A stretch of DNA of 64,000 nt from Marsupella aquatica (GCA_973895155.1 OZ316897.1:6138001-6202000), one strand, 5' to 3'; shown: positions 29,625 through 40,218, counted from the first letter of the stretch. Notes: generated by a model from the sequence alone, not told the origin. Numbers and translations: made by a program.

Positions 29625-30749
29625 TCAAAAGTTCCGCTTCTCTGTAGCAAACTGTGGCCACCTCTCATCAACAAATTTCCAATGGTTGGAATCTCCAATG
29701 TGACGCTGCAGGCCATCACTGCTCTTGTTATTAGGAGTCCATGTCATCAGCTTGGAAATGGCAGGGCATCTAAACAGACGTTGTAGTCTAGGAATGAGAG
29801 GAAAATGACGAAGAACCTTGGCAGGATGTGTACATTTCCCTACATTCTTGTACCTGTGCTTACCACAATGAGGGCATGTCAATTTATCTGCATGCTCTTT
29901 GCGAAAGAGAACACACCCATCAGGGCATGCGTCAATAGACACATAGTTCAGCCCAAGGTTAGACATCAATTTCCTAGCCTCGTACATATTTTTTGGAATT
30001 GAATTACCATCTGGTAACACATTTCGGCGCAGGAAGGTCAACAACTCTGTCACAAATATATTGGGAACATTGTGATTGCCATAGATGTTCAACAACAACA
30101 CGACAAAACCCAGCTTGGAGCAGTTCGACCCCTCGTAGATAGGAATGCAAGCTTCTTTGATGTGTTTTGGGCCCCCAAACACCCACTCCCTCTCTGCTGC
30201 ACCTTCCCCAATGTCAAAGTCAGGTTCAGCTTGGCCGTCGCCAATGTGTGGCTGCGGTTCATTGTCCTCTTCTGATTCCACTGTGTCGTAAAAAGCATCA
30301 AGGTCTTCAAAAATCTCTTGAACCATTCTTGGGACATCCATCCCACCGTCCTCAGTGACTGCCTCTGCCTCTCCATCTTGGTCATCCACATTCTCATGTT
30401 GGACCCCATGACCATCCTCTGCACAGTCTATGTCCTGCTCTACGTAGTCTCTACGCCTAGCTGTATTAGAATCCACAAAGTCAACTCTCCACTCTTCATC
30501 AGAGGAGTCTTCTTCTGCTGGTACATTCCAAACCCTCCACCGAGGGTGCCTTTCATGCCGCAGCAGGTGAAGGTGCACAGTGTTCAAACTCAACGACTTG
30601 AATCCTTGGCACTGTGTGCATGGGCATCTCATCCTCCTACTCCTACCTTGGGCGGCCCGGGCTTGTTCACGCATCCACAATTTAGAATCATGATGCCTAA
30701 TCCTAAATGGGTTGTGAAGAGGCAACCTTGGAGCCATCACTATACACAC
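29625..30749 (-). CDS. CACTA-1 transposase (TNPD), N-terminal part
   Basis: 374 residues. Residues about 20-75 match the Transpos_assoc domain (WMREQ, CPCTQCQG, HLHLLRHERHPRW). An acidic linker (75-190) follows, then the start of tnp2: NMYEARKLMSNLGLNYVSID, CPDGCVLFRKEHADKLTCPH, CGKHRYK. It ends at TGA 29625-29627 just before FGLSLDG, where the family has Arg; CGA to TGA is the simplest explanation. ATG 30749 or the internal Met at residue 5 (MAPRLPLHN) are both plausible starts. A cargo region lies upstream instead of a short leader. Confidence 0.85.
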   Translation of the reverse strand: MCIVMAPRLPLHNPFRIRHHDSKLWMREQARAAQGRSRRMRCPCTQCQGFKSLSLNTVHLHLLRHERHPRWRVWNVPAEEDSSDEEWRVDFVDSNTARRRDYVEQDIDCAEDGHGVQHENVDDQDGEAEAVTEDGGMDVPRMVQEIFEDLDAFYDTVESEEDNEPQPHIGDGQAEPDFDIGEGAAEREWVFGGPKHIKEACIPIYEGSNCSKLGFVVLLLNIYGNHNVPNIFVTELLTFLRRNVLPDGNSIPKNMYEARKLMSNLGLNYVSIDACPDGCVLFRKEHADKLTCPHCGKHRYKNVGKCTHPAKVLRHFPLIPRLQRLFRCPAISKLMTWTPNNKSSDGLQRHIGDSNHWKFVDERWPQFATEKRNF

Positions 30750-31064
30750 GCACTCAGCACCCTGTCATTTTATTATGCAAGTGAAAAATACACTTCCTGT
30801 TAAGGATTTCACCCCCGACTGTACTTGCCAAAATACGTAACGTTCCAAAAAAACAAAAAAAACAAAAAATATAGGTGCCTGAGTCATGTACCTAGTCTCA
30901 AGTGAATGAGACAAAATTCCTAAATGTTTGAGGGTGTCAACTCCTCCGCTGTCCTCACATGTACTGCCTCTGCACGTACATCCATGACCATATCAGAGTC
31001 CAATCATGTATAGTCATAGACACAGGTGCCAGGTGCAAGACCGGTGTGAGATGTCCTCATCTTA

Positions 31065-31634
31065 CTACCACATCAAATACGGATACCAATCCTGTTGTCG
31101 ATGCCACTCAGCCCTGAGGTACTCAGGCATGTACATTAAGTCATCAAGGTCTAAACCCTGCTCATGCCATGGTGGTCTTCGATCCGTGCCTACAAGCAGT
31201 GGCAGCAGTGCCCTCCATGGTGCACATGTTGCTACCAAGTCCCTCCACTGGGTACTAATTAGTCTATATTTGCAGATATCTTGTGCGCCAGACACCACAA
31301 GAACCCTCGGCCAGACATGTGTAAGAACTATATCATCTGCCAAATCAGGCAACAAGGAACCACCTACAGCATCGTGCTTGTCTAACTCATCTGCTGAAAA
31401 GTAAATGTCCTCTTCCGACTGTGCATCCTCATTCACCACAACATTCACAACACATCCAAGGTCTGCAGGCATTATCTCAGATGAAGCTACACTCTGTCTG
31501 GTTACCAATCCACACAAGTAAGCCCAAGCAGTAGCCATGCACGATGCAACCCGTAGGAGGACCCTACATAGGGCCTGACGGTCTGGAAGAGGCAGCATAC
31601 CCACCAAAGTCTTCAACCAAACAGAGCCCAGCAA
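31065..31634 (-). CDS. F-box-like protein fragment (CACTA-1 cargo)
   Basis: 189 open residues. The segment LLPDLADDIVLTHVWPRVL and DICKYRLISTQWRDLVATC fits an F-box pattern (LP.D.v..I...L....L...R.VS..W..L). F-box proteins link substrates to SCF ubiquitin ligases. No Kelch or LRR repeats follow; the protein stops about 50 residues later after a Trp/Tyr-rich tail. It lies upstream of, and on the same strand as, the transposase and just downstream of the BRCT frame. It could be the 3' exon of a single captured gene. Confidence 0.5.
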   Translation of the reverse strand: MLGSVWLKTLVGMLPLPDRQALCRVLLRVASCMATAWAYLCGLVTRQSVASSEIMPADLGCVVNVVVNEDAQSEEDIYFSADELDKHDAVGGSLLPDLADDIVLTHVWPRVLVVSGAQDICKYRLISTQWRDLVATCAPWRALLPLLVGTDRRPPWHEQGLDLDDLMYMPEYLRAEWHRQQDWYPYLMW

Positions 31635-31774
31635 GTAGATTCACAGTCACACCCCACGCAGTAGGAAACAACAATCACTTCAACTGCGACCAACCATGAC
31701 AAGATGAGTTAGTTCAAGGATCACATTTATTACAAAATTGTGATTTATACAAAAATATGAGGGACTCCTACTCC

Positions 31775-32623
31775 TCACTCTCTCCCACCTTTGCTAAGCA
31801 TACATCTCCGTTGAATCTTGGAGGGCCAGGCCTCAAAAATATCAAAGTCCCAAGCTTGCTGTCGCTTCCCTCTAGCTGCTGATTCCAGAAGCCAATCAGG
31901 GGAAAGCACCCAAAGATTGTTGTTCATGACAAAATCACGCACTATTGTCTTAAAGAATTTTCTGCATATTTTCATGTATGACAGACCTACAACATGAGTG
32001 GAGGTTTCTGTTAGACTCTCCTCCACTGTCCCACCTAGCTCAACAACTATGGACTTGTACAGTCTGCACTTAGTCTCCCCAATTCCTTCTTCTACAAATA
32101 CCACACTGAACCCCTTCATAATGGTATTTCTCTCCTTGCCATGCTCATTCAATATAGCATCTGCACGCATAGGATGGTGTCCTATGTTGACAACAGGTCC
32201 ATATTGGACAGAAGCAAAGTTGGGTTTCTCTGCCGCTGCTTCATAGGCTTCCTTTTTAGCCAAAGCCTCTGCAGTGGCCTCCTCACTCTCCCACAACTCA
32301 TATTGCTCAGTACTCTGTACACACCTATGTTTAACAGAATCGGTCAGCCAAGAGACTTCAACTACTTTTAGACCTTGGTTGGTAATGGCAGAATCAATGA
32401 AGGACCATGACCACTTGTTCATCACATCCAGCCATGTCCCCGCAACAACATGTGTAGTCTATGGAGTGATGTCCTTGACTTCAGTCCCATGGAACTCTGA
32501 GAATCGTTTTTGTACGATTGGCCAACTCACTTGGGTGAACCCATAGTGGCCAGGAATCAAAATGGCTTTGATTCCAGCCAACAGAGGCGGGTGGTCAACC
32601 TTTGTACGTTTCCTAGAGGCCAT
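31775..32623 (-). pseudogene. Tandem BRCT-domain protein (CACTA-1 cargo), one stop
   Basis: From ATG 32623 (MASRKRTKVDHPPLLAG) the frame runs 283 codons in one phase, with a single TAG at 32461-32459 (codon 55). BRCT 1 covers about residues 13-105 (AGIKAILIPG, THVVAG, GLKVVEVSWLTDSV). BRCT 2 covers about 165-260 (MKGFSVVFVEEG, LGGTVEESLTETSTHVVGLS, NNLWVLSPDWLLESA), each with the conserved BRCT Trp. BRCT pairs bind phosphoproteins in DNA repair; this layout is reminiscent of PARP, ligase or XRCC1 types but cannot be assigned. The intact frame apart from one stop suggests fairly recent capture or past use. Confidence 0.75.
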
Positions 32624-33299
32624 GTACACACGGGCCACCTAATCACTGCAGACCAGAAGATAATGCGTTCACCTGATAATCGGAGGGCCCTTAAAATGCT
32701 GCGTTTATAACTTGGTCCAGTCTAGTCGTCTGGTGAGTCTCTGCTCCGATTCCAAATGGGAGAAATATTGGGACAAACATACTAGACACCTGCAAGCATG
32801 CACCTCATAGTTTGAATATGTGCCTTCACAATATTGAAGGTGACAAGTGCAATTGTTTTGTGATGCCACATACAGATGTTGTAAATGGGCAGACATTCAA
32901 TGAGAATACAAAATGTTGGTACACTTTAAGGGAATTCTCGCAAATTAAATAGCCTTGTAACTTATATGCTCATAATGAGAAGTCCTGATTTAATTTAAGT
33001 AGTGTCATGTAAGTCGTGATCAAAATGATTGCAGAGTTAAAAAAGTTCCTAGAAGGCTTAAGGGGAGTTTTTGAAGGCATGTACCCAGGAACAAGTATTG
33101 AACTTAGGGTACTTGTTGCCTAAGCATCCTCTCCTACAAAGGTCCTTCTTCTCAAAATTGGAATGTCTGCAATTTCCAAGGTATCCACATCAGGTGCACT
33201 ATGCATGTACATTATTCAGGTTCAAAGCCAAGAAATGTGATCTCTCATGGGAGTGTGCAAAGTAGGATCTATGGCATGGCGATGACAATAGAAGATCCA

Positions 33300-33521
33300 T
33301 CAATCAACACCATGTGCAGAGTGATCATAGATGTGTCTGTCACAAGCATAGCCTTCTGCTTGACGCTCCTTCAAACAATGAAAGTGCCACATGGTGGGAC
33401 ACCTAACACAGTGGACTATGTCCACCCAGAAATCTTCATCGTGCTGACCACATGCCTTGCACTTATGAAGTGGGCAAGTTGTGGCAAGATCGGGCAAACA
33501 TGAAAAACAAAAGAACCTCAC
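33300..33521 (-). CDS. EDM2-like Cys-rich PHD segment, second part (CACTA-1 cargo)
   Basis: 73 residues with paired cysteines: FCFSCL, TCPLHKCKACGQ, HCVRCPTMWHFHCL. The CPLHKC..C....HC.RCP..WH..CL order matches the atypical PHD finger that follows the first PHD in EDM2-type proteins (chromatin and RNA-processing regulators of transposon-containing genes in plants). Sequence just upstream of the Met (RKCPDRYCV) continues the zinc-binding pattern, so this is an exon and the Met is internal. Confidence 0.6.
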   Translation of the reverse strand: MRFFCFSCLPDLATTCPLHKCKACGQHDEDFWVDIVHCVRCPTMWHFHCLKERQAEGYACDRHIYDHSAHGVD

Positions 33522-33901
33522 ACAATATCTGTCAGGGCATTTCCTAACAAGTGGTGGAGCATCAATAGAACCTCATAAGACCCCAACTTCCCACACTGTG
33601 CACACTTAGCCTGCTTCTCCAAACAATCAGTGCACATCCAGCCTCCCTGGTGTGCTGACGGGAGGCCCACCCCTGGACAGTTGTTTTCTGTAGCAAGGTC
33701 AGACTCCGGGTTGAGGTGGAAATGCCTCATGCAAGGGCCCTCACATATGGCTAAGCCACCACCATCGTCACAAATGGCACAACAATGAGCTGCCTTCTGG
33801 AAAATCTGACTTGCGGAGAAGTTACTACCATCTGGCCCAACTACACCTGTGTTGCTCACCTCTGTCCCCCGCTTCTTGGCTCGGATTTTAGGGCTTGCCA
33901 T
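33518..33901 (-). CDS. EDM2-like PHD-finger segment, first part (CACTA-1 cargo)
   Basis: 127 residues starting MASPKIRAKKRG. The PHD finger runs from Cys41: CAICDDGGGLAICEGPCMRH, FH, CPGVGLP, GGWMCTDCL, then CAQCGKLGS (100-108). The C-x2-CDDGG start and the trailing CxxCGxLGS are typical of the EDM2 PHD region. The residues after GS are probably intron read-through, since another frame continues the zinc pattern toward 33521. PHD fingers read histone H3 tails. The start MASPK resembles MASRK of the BRCT frame (32623), a possible duplicated leader. Confidence 0.65.
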   Translation of the reverse strand: MASPKIRAKKRGTEVSNTGVVGPDGSNFSASQIFQKAAHCCAICDDGGGLAICEGPCMRHFHLNPESDLATENNCPGVGLPSAHQGGWMCTDCLEKQAKCAQCGKLGSYEVLLMLHHLLGNALTDIV

Positions 33902-34570
33902 GCCTACGCATGAGACAGATAGTACAATTTAGCAGAGTGCACAGACAATACAATTTAGTGCAGTGTACAAAAAGTACAGTGTAGCATATAGACTAGAGTG
34001 GCAATTGCTACTGCAATGAAATGTTCACACACATGTGCAGAGTAGACATACTTTTTGGTTTGTTGAGCCCACACTAAAAACTGATCCCCTCGTACAATAG
34101 CTCCACCTACACCTCAATTTTGTGGTTATGATTCACCAAAGGAGATCTGCAACAAGATTTAATGCATTTGAATCACATATAACAGTCGTGACATGTAAAA
34201 TAGGCATTTTTTGAACAGGATTGGTATCAAGCAGTGTGATCAGGGTTGTAATTTATACATCCTAAATAGGCTATGATAGTGAATGAGACAAATAAGTTAG
34301 GCATAAATCACTTTTTCCAGGTTATCACATGGCCCATTAATTCCAGTCTTTGAAAGGAGACTTTTAAGTGAGCTTGCTAGCCTCTTAAATTAGGATATTG
34401 TACTTAGTGCAGCCATAATAGGATAAGTTATGTACTGTTGACCCTAAACCCTGGACCCAAAATTGGTCATAATTCAAAATCTTAAGTAAATATCCTCTCT
34501 GTTCAAGTCAAAGTGTTAAGTTATAGGTCAATGGTGTCTGGTTTGTGCATGCGGTGTGACAAGTGGTCCT

Positions 34571-35020
34571 CTAGAGCGTGTGATCCAAACATGTGTAGAC
34601 ACCAAAGTGACCGGTGGTGGGGTCTGGGAGGGCAGGACAAGTGACATCGCCAGGCACACTGCAGGATGGCGAGTGGTTCCAGATGATACATTGTGCTCTA
34701 TGAAAAAACCGACATCCAAGAGAACGGTCATCCAACTCTAGGCCAGAAGCCCTACAGGCAGGACAGTCATATTGGCAACTATGCACACACCCTTGGGCCC
34801 TAATTTGTGGCGGGTCATGTACAAGAGACAGAAATACCAAGGATGTTGGGAAGGGTGGAGAAGCAGGTACAGGCCGGCTGTAGTTGTTCCTGGCAACAAC
34901 TGGGTACTCAAAGTACCATGCAGACTGGGCTGGAAGGATCCCAAGTCTGACATACTCAAGGCGCAACATCTCTGCCTTGCGTGCAAGCCGCACATGTTCA
35001 GCGTTGCGGGTCCTCACCAT
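34571..35020 (-). CDS. Unrecognised Cys/His-containing frame (CACTA-1 cargo)
   Basis: 149 residues: an N-terminal helix (HVRLARKAEMLRLEYVRLGI), then CVHSCQYDCPACRASG and CPALPDPTTGHFGVYTCLDH. Cys pairs suggest a zinc-binding fold, but no family is recognised. It lies upstream of the PHD exons on the same strand and could be their 5' neighbour exon. Confidence 0.35.
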   Translation of the reverse strand: MVRTRNAEHVRLARKAEMLRLEYVRLGILPAQSAWYFEYPVVARNNYSRPVPASPPFPTSLVFLSLVHDPPQIRAQGCVHSCQYDCPACRASGLELDDRSLGCRFFHRAQCIIWNHSPSCSVPGDVTCPALPDPTTGHFGVYTCLDHTL

Positions 35021-35286
35021 AAGTGTTGCTTTTGTGGAGATGTCGTGTGTTCACGTCCTCTGATAAGCACCTTCGATCAGCAAGGTGAGCAGGAGCTGTA
35101 CTTGCCTCACCAACAGCAACCAACCTTAAATTATCAGTTCCCACTCACTGTGTCATTCCATTGGTTCCAGCTAGGGGTCACAGTGTAAACATAGCATGAA
35201 ACACTCCTAATCAACTTGCTTACAAACTACAATATCCAGAAAGAGTGAAAGTCTCACCCTCCAGTGAGCAGCAGAGAGGTAGTTCA

Positions 35287-35817
35287 CTAGATGTGTTGAT
35301 GTGCAGTTAAACCTCCACTATTGCTTACTTGTGGTGTATGCTGCTCAGAAGAAGACATATTAGTAGCAGCAAATTGCAAATAATGGCCATAAGCAAACCG
35401 TGAGAGTTTGCAGAATGCTACGACAAATCCATCACAGTAGTGCTCCACAGGAATGAAACCAAGCAAAATTTGGTGACCTCGGCCAATGACAAGGCCAATG
35501 TAGTGAACAATCCTTGACCGATCAGGATATGGATTGGAATTACAATTAGTCAGCTCTTCTTCTTTGTTTTCTAACTCTGGGGGAAATGAGCATGACCAGG
35601 GAATTCTCTGAGAAATAGAAGTGCACAGGGAAAATGAAATTGGCTCATTCAGCTGCGCAAGACCGACCATTGCAGCATACTTGGACAGTTGTTCTGCAAT
35701 ACATAAAATACCCTGACTTACATGCAATCGATACAATCTGCTTCTGTTGGCTGTCCTACAGCTCATGGCAGTGCCGTTGGGATAGGGTAAGTGAATATTG
35801 CCATAGCTGAAGCACAT
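35287..35817 (-). CDS. Unrecognised frame (CACTA-1 cargo)
   Basis: 176 open residues without a known domain. It has a mixed, protein-like composition (SRIVHYIGLVIGRGHQILLG, PVEHYCDGFVVAFCKLSRF). It lies upstream of the Cys-rich frame on the cargo strand and may be the 5' part of the same captured gene. No start evidence beyond Met 35817. Confidence 0.3.
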   Translation of the reverse strand: MCFSYGNIHLPYPNGTAMSCRTANRSRLYRLHVSQGILCIAEQLSKYAAMVGLAQLNEPISFSLCTSISQRIPWSCSFPPELENKEEELTNCNSNPYPDRSRIVHYIGLVIGRGHQILLGFIPVEHYCDGFVVAFCKLSRFAYGHYLQFAATNMSSSEQHTPQVSNSGGLTAHQHI

Positions 35818-36970
35818 TGAGCTTGTAGCAAGAAGTGAAGGAGCATGGCCAAAAGCAGAAAAGACAGACAGGTTTTACAAGAAGAAACTAACAACCGCCA
35901 ATCTGCTCAAATCCGCTGCATAGATCAAACCCTCCAAACTACACAGCCCTCCTTTGAAAACAATCCAATGTGCTTTGGCTGGTGGATGACAAGGACTGGG
36001 AGAAGAGGAAACGTCTGCACAATCAATCCAAATGACGGGACACAGAGACCAGGCACAGAGAGGATTTGTGCTTAGACAAAAACCACAAATTGTAGCATGG
36101 GCGCCATAGCATTCTAGACAAAGCACAAAACATAGAATCTATGAATCTATGACTCATGGACTAACAAAATGATTGGGTAGCATGGCAAAAGGAAAGACAA
36201 ATTTCAAAATGACAACATGGCCCATTTCCGCCATTCATTTGACGTTGCTAGGTGTCCGTAAGATGACTGACCCACAGACAATCCCGACAACCTCATCTGA
36301 CAGACTGCTTTTCTAGTGTGAAGAAATACATGATTACAAGCAACACCACGCCTCATCCAAGCAGGGAATTGAAAACATAACCATGTCATTCCTGTATTGG
36401 ACAGTGTCCTCTGCCATTGCACTGCATAGTTGTTATTCCATGTTGGTTGTCAACAGTTTGTTGGCTTGCCACAGCCTAGATAGAACAATAAAATACTGTA
36501 TATGAATACAACAAGAAAAATCTGCATACAGCGATGGCCTGGTCACTTGAGGAAAAAACAAAACTAAGAAGGCAGGCACACTGGCAACCGAGAAAAAAAG
36601 CTAGTGGCGTCTCGCGGAGAATCCAGAATGGTAATGCCCTTGCCCAGAAGCTTGGGAAACAAAAGAGAAAAAAACAAAAACGAGCTACCGACCACCGTCT
36701 TGACCAGGCCCGACATCCAAGGTATGGCTGGAGGCTGTGGTCCCCCCCTTAGTAAAGAAAAGGATGCAAGTCGGAGCACGGGGCACAAGGCATGTTTGGA
36801 TCCAGGGAGGAGCAAAACAGTAATGTCAAGCAAGAAGTGTGGAGAGACCAAATTCAGTAAACAAAAATAGGGGAGAACAAACATACATCAGCAGCAGCAG
36901 GAAACGAGAAAGTTGATTTGGGAGGGATTGTAGGGAGAGAGCTTTCGGTGGGCTCGGCTATGCGTGAAAT

Positions 36971-37072
36971 ATCGGGAGATAGATGTGCGAGAGAGTGAAG
37001 AGGGTGGCAAGCGGAAGACAGGTTGGGACTGGACTCTTGGTGTCGGGGAGTAATATATGGGGTAATATACGC
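36971..37072. repeat. Dispersed direct repeat in CACTA-1, first copy
   Basis: GGAGATAGATGTGCGAGAGA ... GGTTGGGACTGGACTCTTGG ... GGGTAATATACG recurs with substitutions at 37868-37965, about 900 bp apart in the same orientation. Confidence 0.85.
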
Positions 37073-37867
37073 AGAGACAAAGCTGTACTCACTTGATTGA
37101 GTAGGCAAGTAGGTGGACGAAGATCAACAACCGCAGTAGCAGCACAGCCAGAGAGGCAAGAAAGGGGAAATTTCAGCAAAGGTAAGCGACACAGACAACT
37201 CACCCTCTGTCTCACCCTCCCAGCTCCAAAGTTGCAAGAGCAAGAAGTCAAACGCACTGAAACAAAGCGGGTGGCAGTTTCAGTATCTCAGGCAATGCAA
37301 ACTTAATCCATACTTAATCAGCCCTGGCCACACATTCCTTCAAAGCCCCTCATACTAGCAAGCAGGTCTGGCCTGTGAATCTTGTAGTGCTTAACGATAC
37401 AAAGCCTTCCCAAGTACCAATTCAAAAGTAGCAGAAATAGATCGAAAGCTAGTTCCGATGATAGCTCCCAAAAGCTTTCCTCAGCCCGATTCCTATGCAC
37501 ATCAGAGGAGCTCAAACCATTTAGAAATGAGATCACAGATTACTCTTGACAATCTCAAAAATGCCACAACCTAAACACTGACAGCTCCGTCCCCCCATTC
37601 TAATTTCTCCGACAAGTTTGCCTTAAGCACATCCACTCGCAGTTCAAGCAGATTCAGAATCATCATAGACAATAGAGTGTTCCACCATAGCCCACGGTAG
37701 GTCCACGGCCATCGTAACGAACGCTCCGCCCCCGGGGCTTATTAGTATTGCTCACTTTTAAGAAGGGCAGTTTTTGCAAAAGCAGTCCAATTGCCTAGAC
37801 TGCACTAGAAAAGTTGGAGGCAATATCACAGCGGAGCATTCTGCGTCTAAGGGCCAGCGACGCCATT

Positions 37868-37965
37868 CAGGAGATAGATGCGCGAGAGAGTGAAGATGGT
37901 GGGGAGCGGAAGACGGGTTGGGACTGGACCCTTGGTGCCGGTGGGTAATATGTGGGGTTTCAATG
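37868..37965. repeat. Dispersed direct repeat in CACTA-1, second copy
   Basis: Partner of 36971-37072: GGAGATAGATGCGCGAGAGA ... GGTTGGGACTGGACCCTTGG. Most differences are single-base changes. Confidence 0.85.
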
Positions 37966-38315
37966 AACAATGGGCCAGTTTGAGGAGGATTAAGAAGCGC
38001 GCACCCCACGTTCTTGTGTGGTGGTTGGGTGGGGTTTTGTTTGATAGAAGAAGAAATCACCATTCTCTTATGGAAGAAAGAAAATTGCAGGAAACAGTGG
38101 GCGGGAGAACAAGGCATGTAATAGAGAACAACGAGGCATGTAATAGAGTACTTGCGGTTACTCTAACAGTGCATGAACACTCACCTTTGTCTTCCGCTTT
38201 GTCTGTTGTGGCCAACAAATCCTAGAGCGCTGCCGAGCTAGGTGGTTGCTTGATGGTTGAAATTGCGCAGCTCACGTCCCTACCTCAATGTCCAACTCAA
38301 TGTGGGATGCAGCAG

Positions 38316-38396
38316 CTTCTCTTGGTCGCATCTCCTCTTCGTCGCATCTCCTCTTGGTTGCATCTCCTCCTTGTCGCAGCTCCTCTTGGGGTTCAC
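38316..38396. repeat. Tandem CTTGGTCGCATCTCCTC-like units
   Basis: Four imperfect units of 18-20 bp (TCTTGGTCGCATCTCCTC, TTCGTCGCATCTCCTC, TTGGTTGCATCTCCTC, CTTGTCGCAGCTCCTC). A local tandem duplication in the CACTA-1 5' region. Confidence 0.8.
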
Positions 38397-39400
38397 AGCT
38401 AGCGTGCAGCAGCGCTCGATGGTTGACAATGCGCAGCTGAGCTAGGAGAAGAACTGAATGACTGTGGCTGCTCTTCTCTGCAGTCCAAGCACCCGGCTGG
38501 CAGAATGCTACGACACCTGAAAGAAGCGCACTTTCAGCTGCATGGCCGGGACTAACCTTTGGCTGATGACACTGATAACCAATGGCAGCACTGTCAACTG
38601 CTTCCTCCTAACAAACAACCGGCTCCCGATTCTGCAACTGCTCTTTAAGCTCCACGACCTCCTTCACAACTCCAATGTCCCCCTTCCGCAGTGGTTGCCT
38701 TCCACAGCGCCTTCACAACTCCAATGTCCACCTTCCACAGCAGCAAACGATTGCCGCCCTGCTCACGCCTCCTTTGAATGCCTCGGCAACCTTAAGGACA
38801 CACTACAATTAAACTTCCGCAGCAATCGCCTCACCTTACGATAGACCTTGGCACCGCAACACCTTCCCAGATCACAGCTGCTCCCCTCAGCTAAACCCTC
38901 AGCGCCTCAGTCCCCAGATCACAGCTCCTCCCGAACTGCAACTCACTCAAAACCTAAGCACTCAGGAGTGCCCTCGACAATGAACAATGGGGCAACTCAG
39001 ACCGGAAGCAAAGAGCCCTGCGACTGTAAAAGCTTTGGAACAGTACGCAGCCGCGCAAAACCTCAACATTTGACAGGCATTCGATGCTCTACCCTAACCA
39101 ACACTCACTAAACCAAGACTTAGTGTGGCCGTCTCCTCAGCAGCTCGCGATCCGTAGACACTGATTGTAGCTCGGCAGAGGACAACCGAGGGTCAAGTTC
39201 GTAAGAATCCCCCGTTTCCCTTGCAAAACCCTTTGCAAAACCCCGATCCTCCCACCCCGTCTCCCTAAACTGTGCGACCCTAAACTCCCTCCGGCTGTTG
39301 TGTTAGTGCCCTACAGAGAGAATGAGGGGACCCTATGCCAAAATGTGGGCAAAAGGATTGACCGTTGGGGTGAGCCGTTGAGTGGGGCGAGGCGTTAAGT

Positions 39401-40149
39401 GTGACCCCAAAAATTCATTTAGGCAAAATGAATTGTGGTAAATTGTGACCTGTTTTGAGAGTTGAAAGATAATCAGAAGTAAAGGGACCATGGAGAAGAC
39501 GGGGCCAATGTAATTAAGTCAAGCATCACTCATTCAAAATCCACATGGACATAGTTGGGTACTATATGAGACACCAGGGGACAAGACATTTTTGAAGGGT
39601 TGGCATATTTACCCTCATCCCTAAACTTGGATGTGGTGCACATAACATCCACTCTCCTACCCCAAGTACAAAACAACTCCTAACAACTTAGGCCCAATGT
39701 AGTCACTTGTGCCCAACCATGTTCATTAAGAGCCTAAATGTTTTCATTTCACCCACATTGCATGTTGTTGGGGGTTCCATGGTCTGTTATTATAATGTAA
39801 CTCCTCATGTGAACTTTGTGAAATTTAGTATTTAAGGGACCATGGAGAAAGCGGGCCAATGGAGTAATTGGAACCATGAACCTTTTTGGTCACAAATAAG
39901 GCCATCTAATGAGTTATGCCCCTTGCTATCACCATCTTTATAGAATTAACCCTCTTCAACATAAGTGAACATTACCCATGTAGTGCTAGACTATTCACCG
40001 TTCACAAAGTAGCAAGGACCCTTCTCATAGTCTTTTAGAGAACCATATAACACTAATAGTCTTTTGTAGTCTTCAACAAAACCGGCACAATGGGAGCGAG
40101 TCATTTCAAGTATGGAAAAAGGACTTAGTGGGCTTAGTCCTATAAGGTA
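39401..40149. repeat. Right subterminal region of CACTA-1
   Basis: Contains the repeated sentence AAGGGACCATGGAGAA..GCGGGGCCAATG (near 39482 and 39836) and AGTC words near the end (TAGTCTTTTAGAG, TAGTCTTTTGTAGTCTTC, GAGTCATTTC), matching the left subterminal motif. Expected to be the promoter side of the element, since its genes run leftward from here. Confidence 0.65.
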
Positions 40150-40179
40150 TGGTCTAAATGGCCCCGGTTTCTACTAGTG
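40150..40179. repeat. Right terminal inverted repeat of CACTA-1
   Basis: GGTCTAAATGG then CCCCGGTTTCTACTAGTG; reverse complement of the left end with 18 perfect terminal bases. The CTA duplication follows at 40180-40182. Confidence 0.97.
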
Positions 40180-40218
40180 CTAGCGGGTCGACTGCGGGAA
40201 GATTTGGTCGCTGGGAAC

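Larger units (their letters stand above)
35818..39400. other. 5' cargo region of CACTA-1, no gene recognised
   Basis: About 3.6 kb with only short frames. It contains a roughly 100-bp direct repeat (36971-37072 and 37868-37965), a pyrimidine-rich 18-20 bp tandem (CTTGGTCGCATCTCCTC, 38316-38396) and a duplicated CTTCACAACTCCAATGTCC (38671 and 38708). It may hold untranslated exons or promoter of the cargo and transposase genes. Confidence 0.45.
22907..40179 (-). mobile_element. CACTA-1: 17.3-kb En/Spm (CACTA) transposon with cargo
   Basis: Left end CACTAGTAGAAACCGGGG and right end CCCCGGTTTCTACTAGTG are perfect 18-bp inverted repeats, extending imperfectly to about 30 bp (ATTTAGACC shared). 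Both sides are flanked by CTA (22904-22906 and 40180-40182), the 3-bp duplication expected for CACTA elements. The genes run on the minus strand: cargo fragments (35.8-31.0 kb), transposase (30749-27046), second gene (26868-23733). The termini look competent, but the transposase is broken, so movement would need a helper. Host sequence is the gypsy A leader. Confidence 0.97.
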
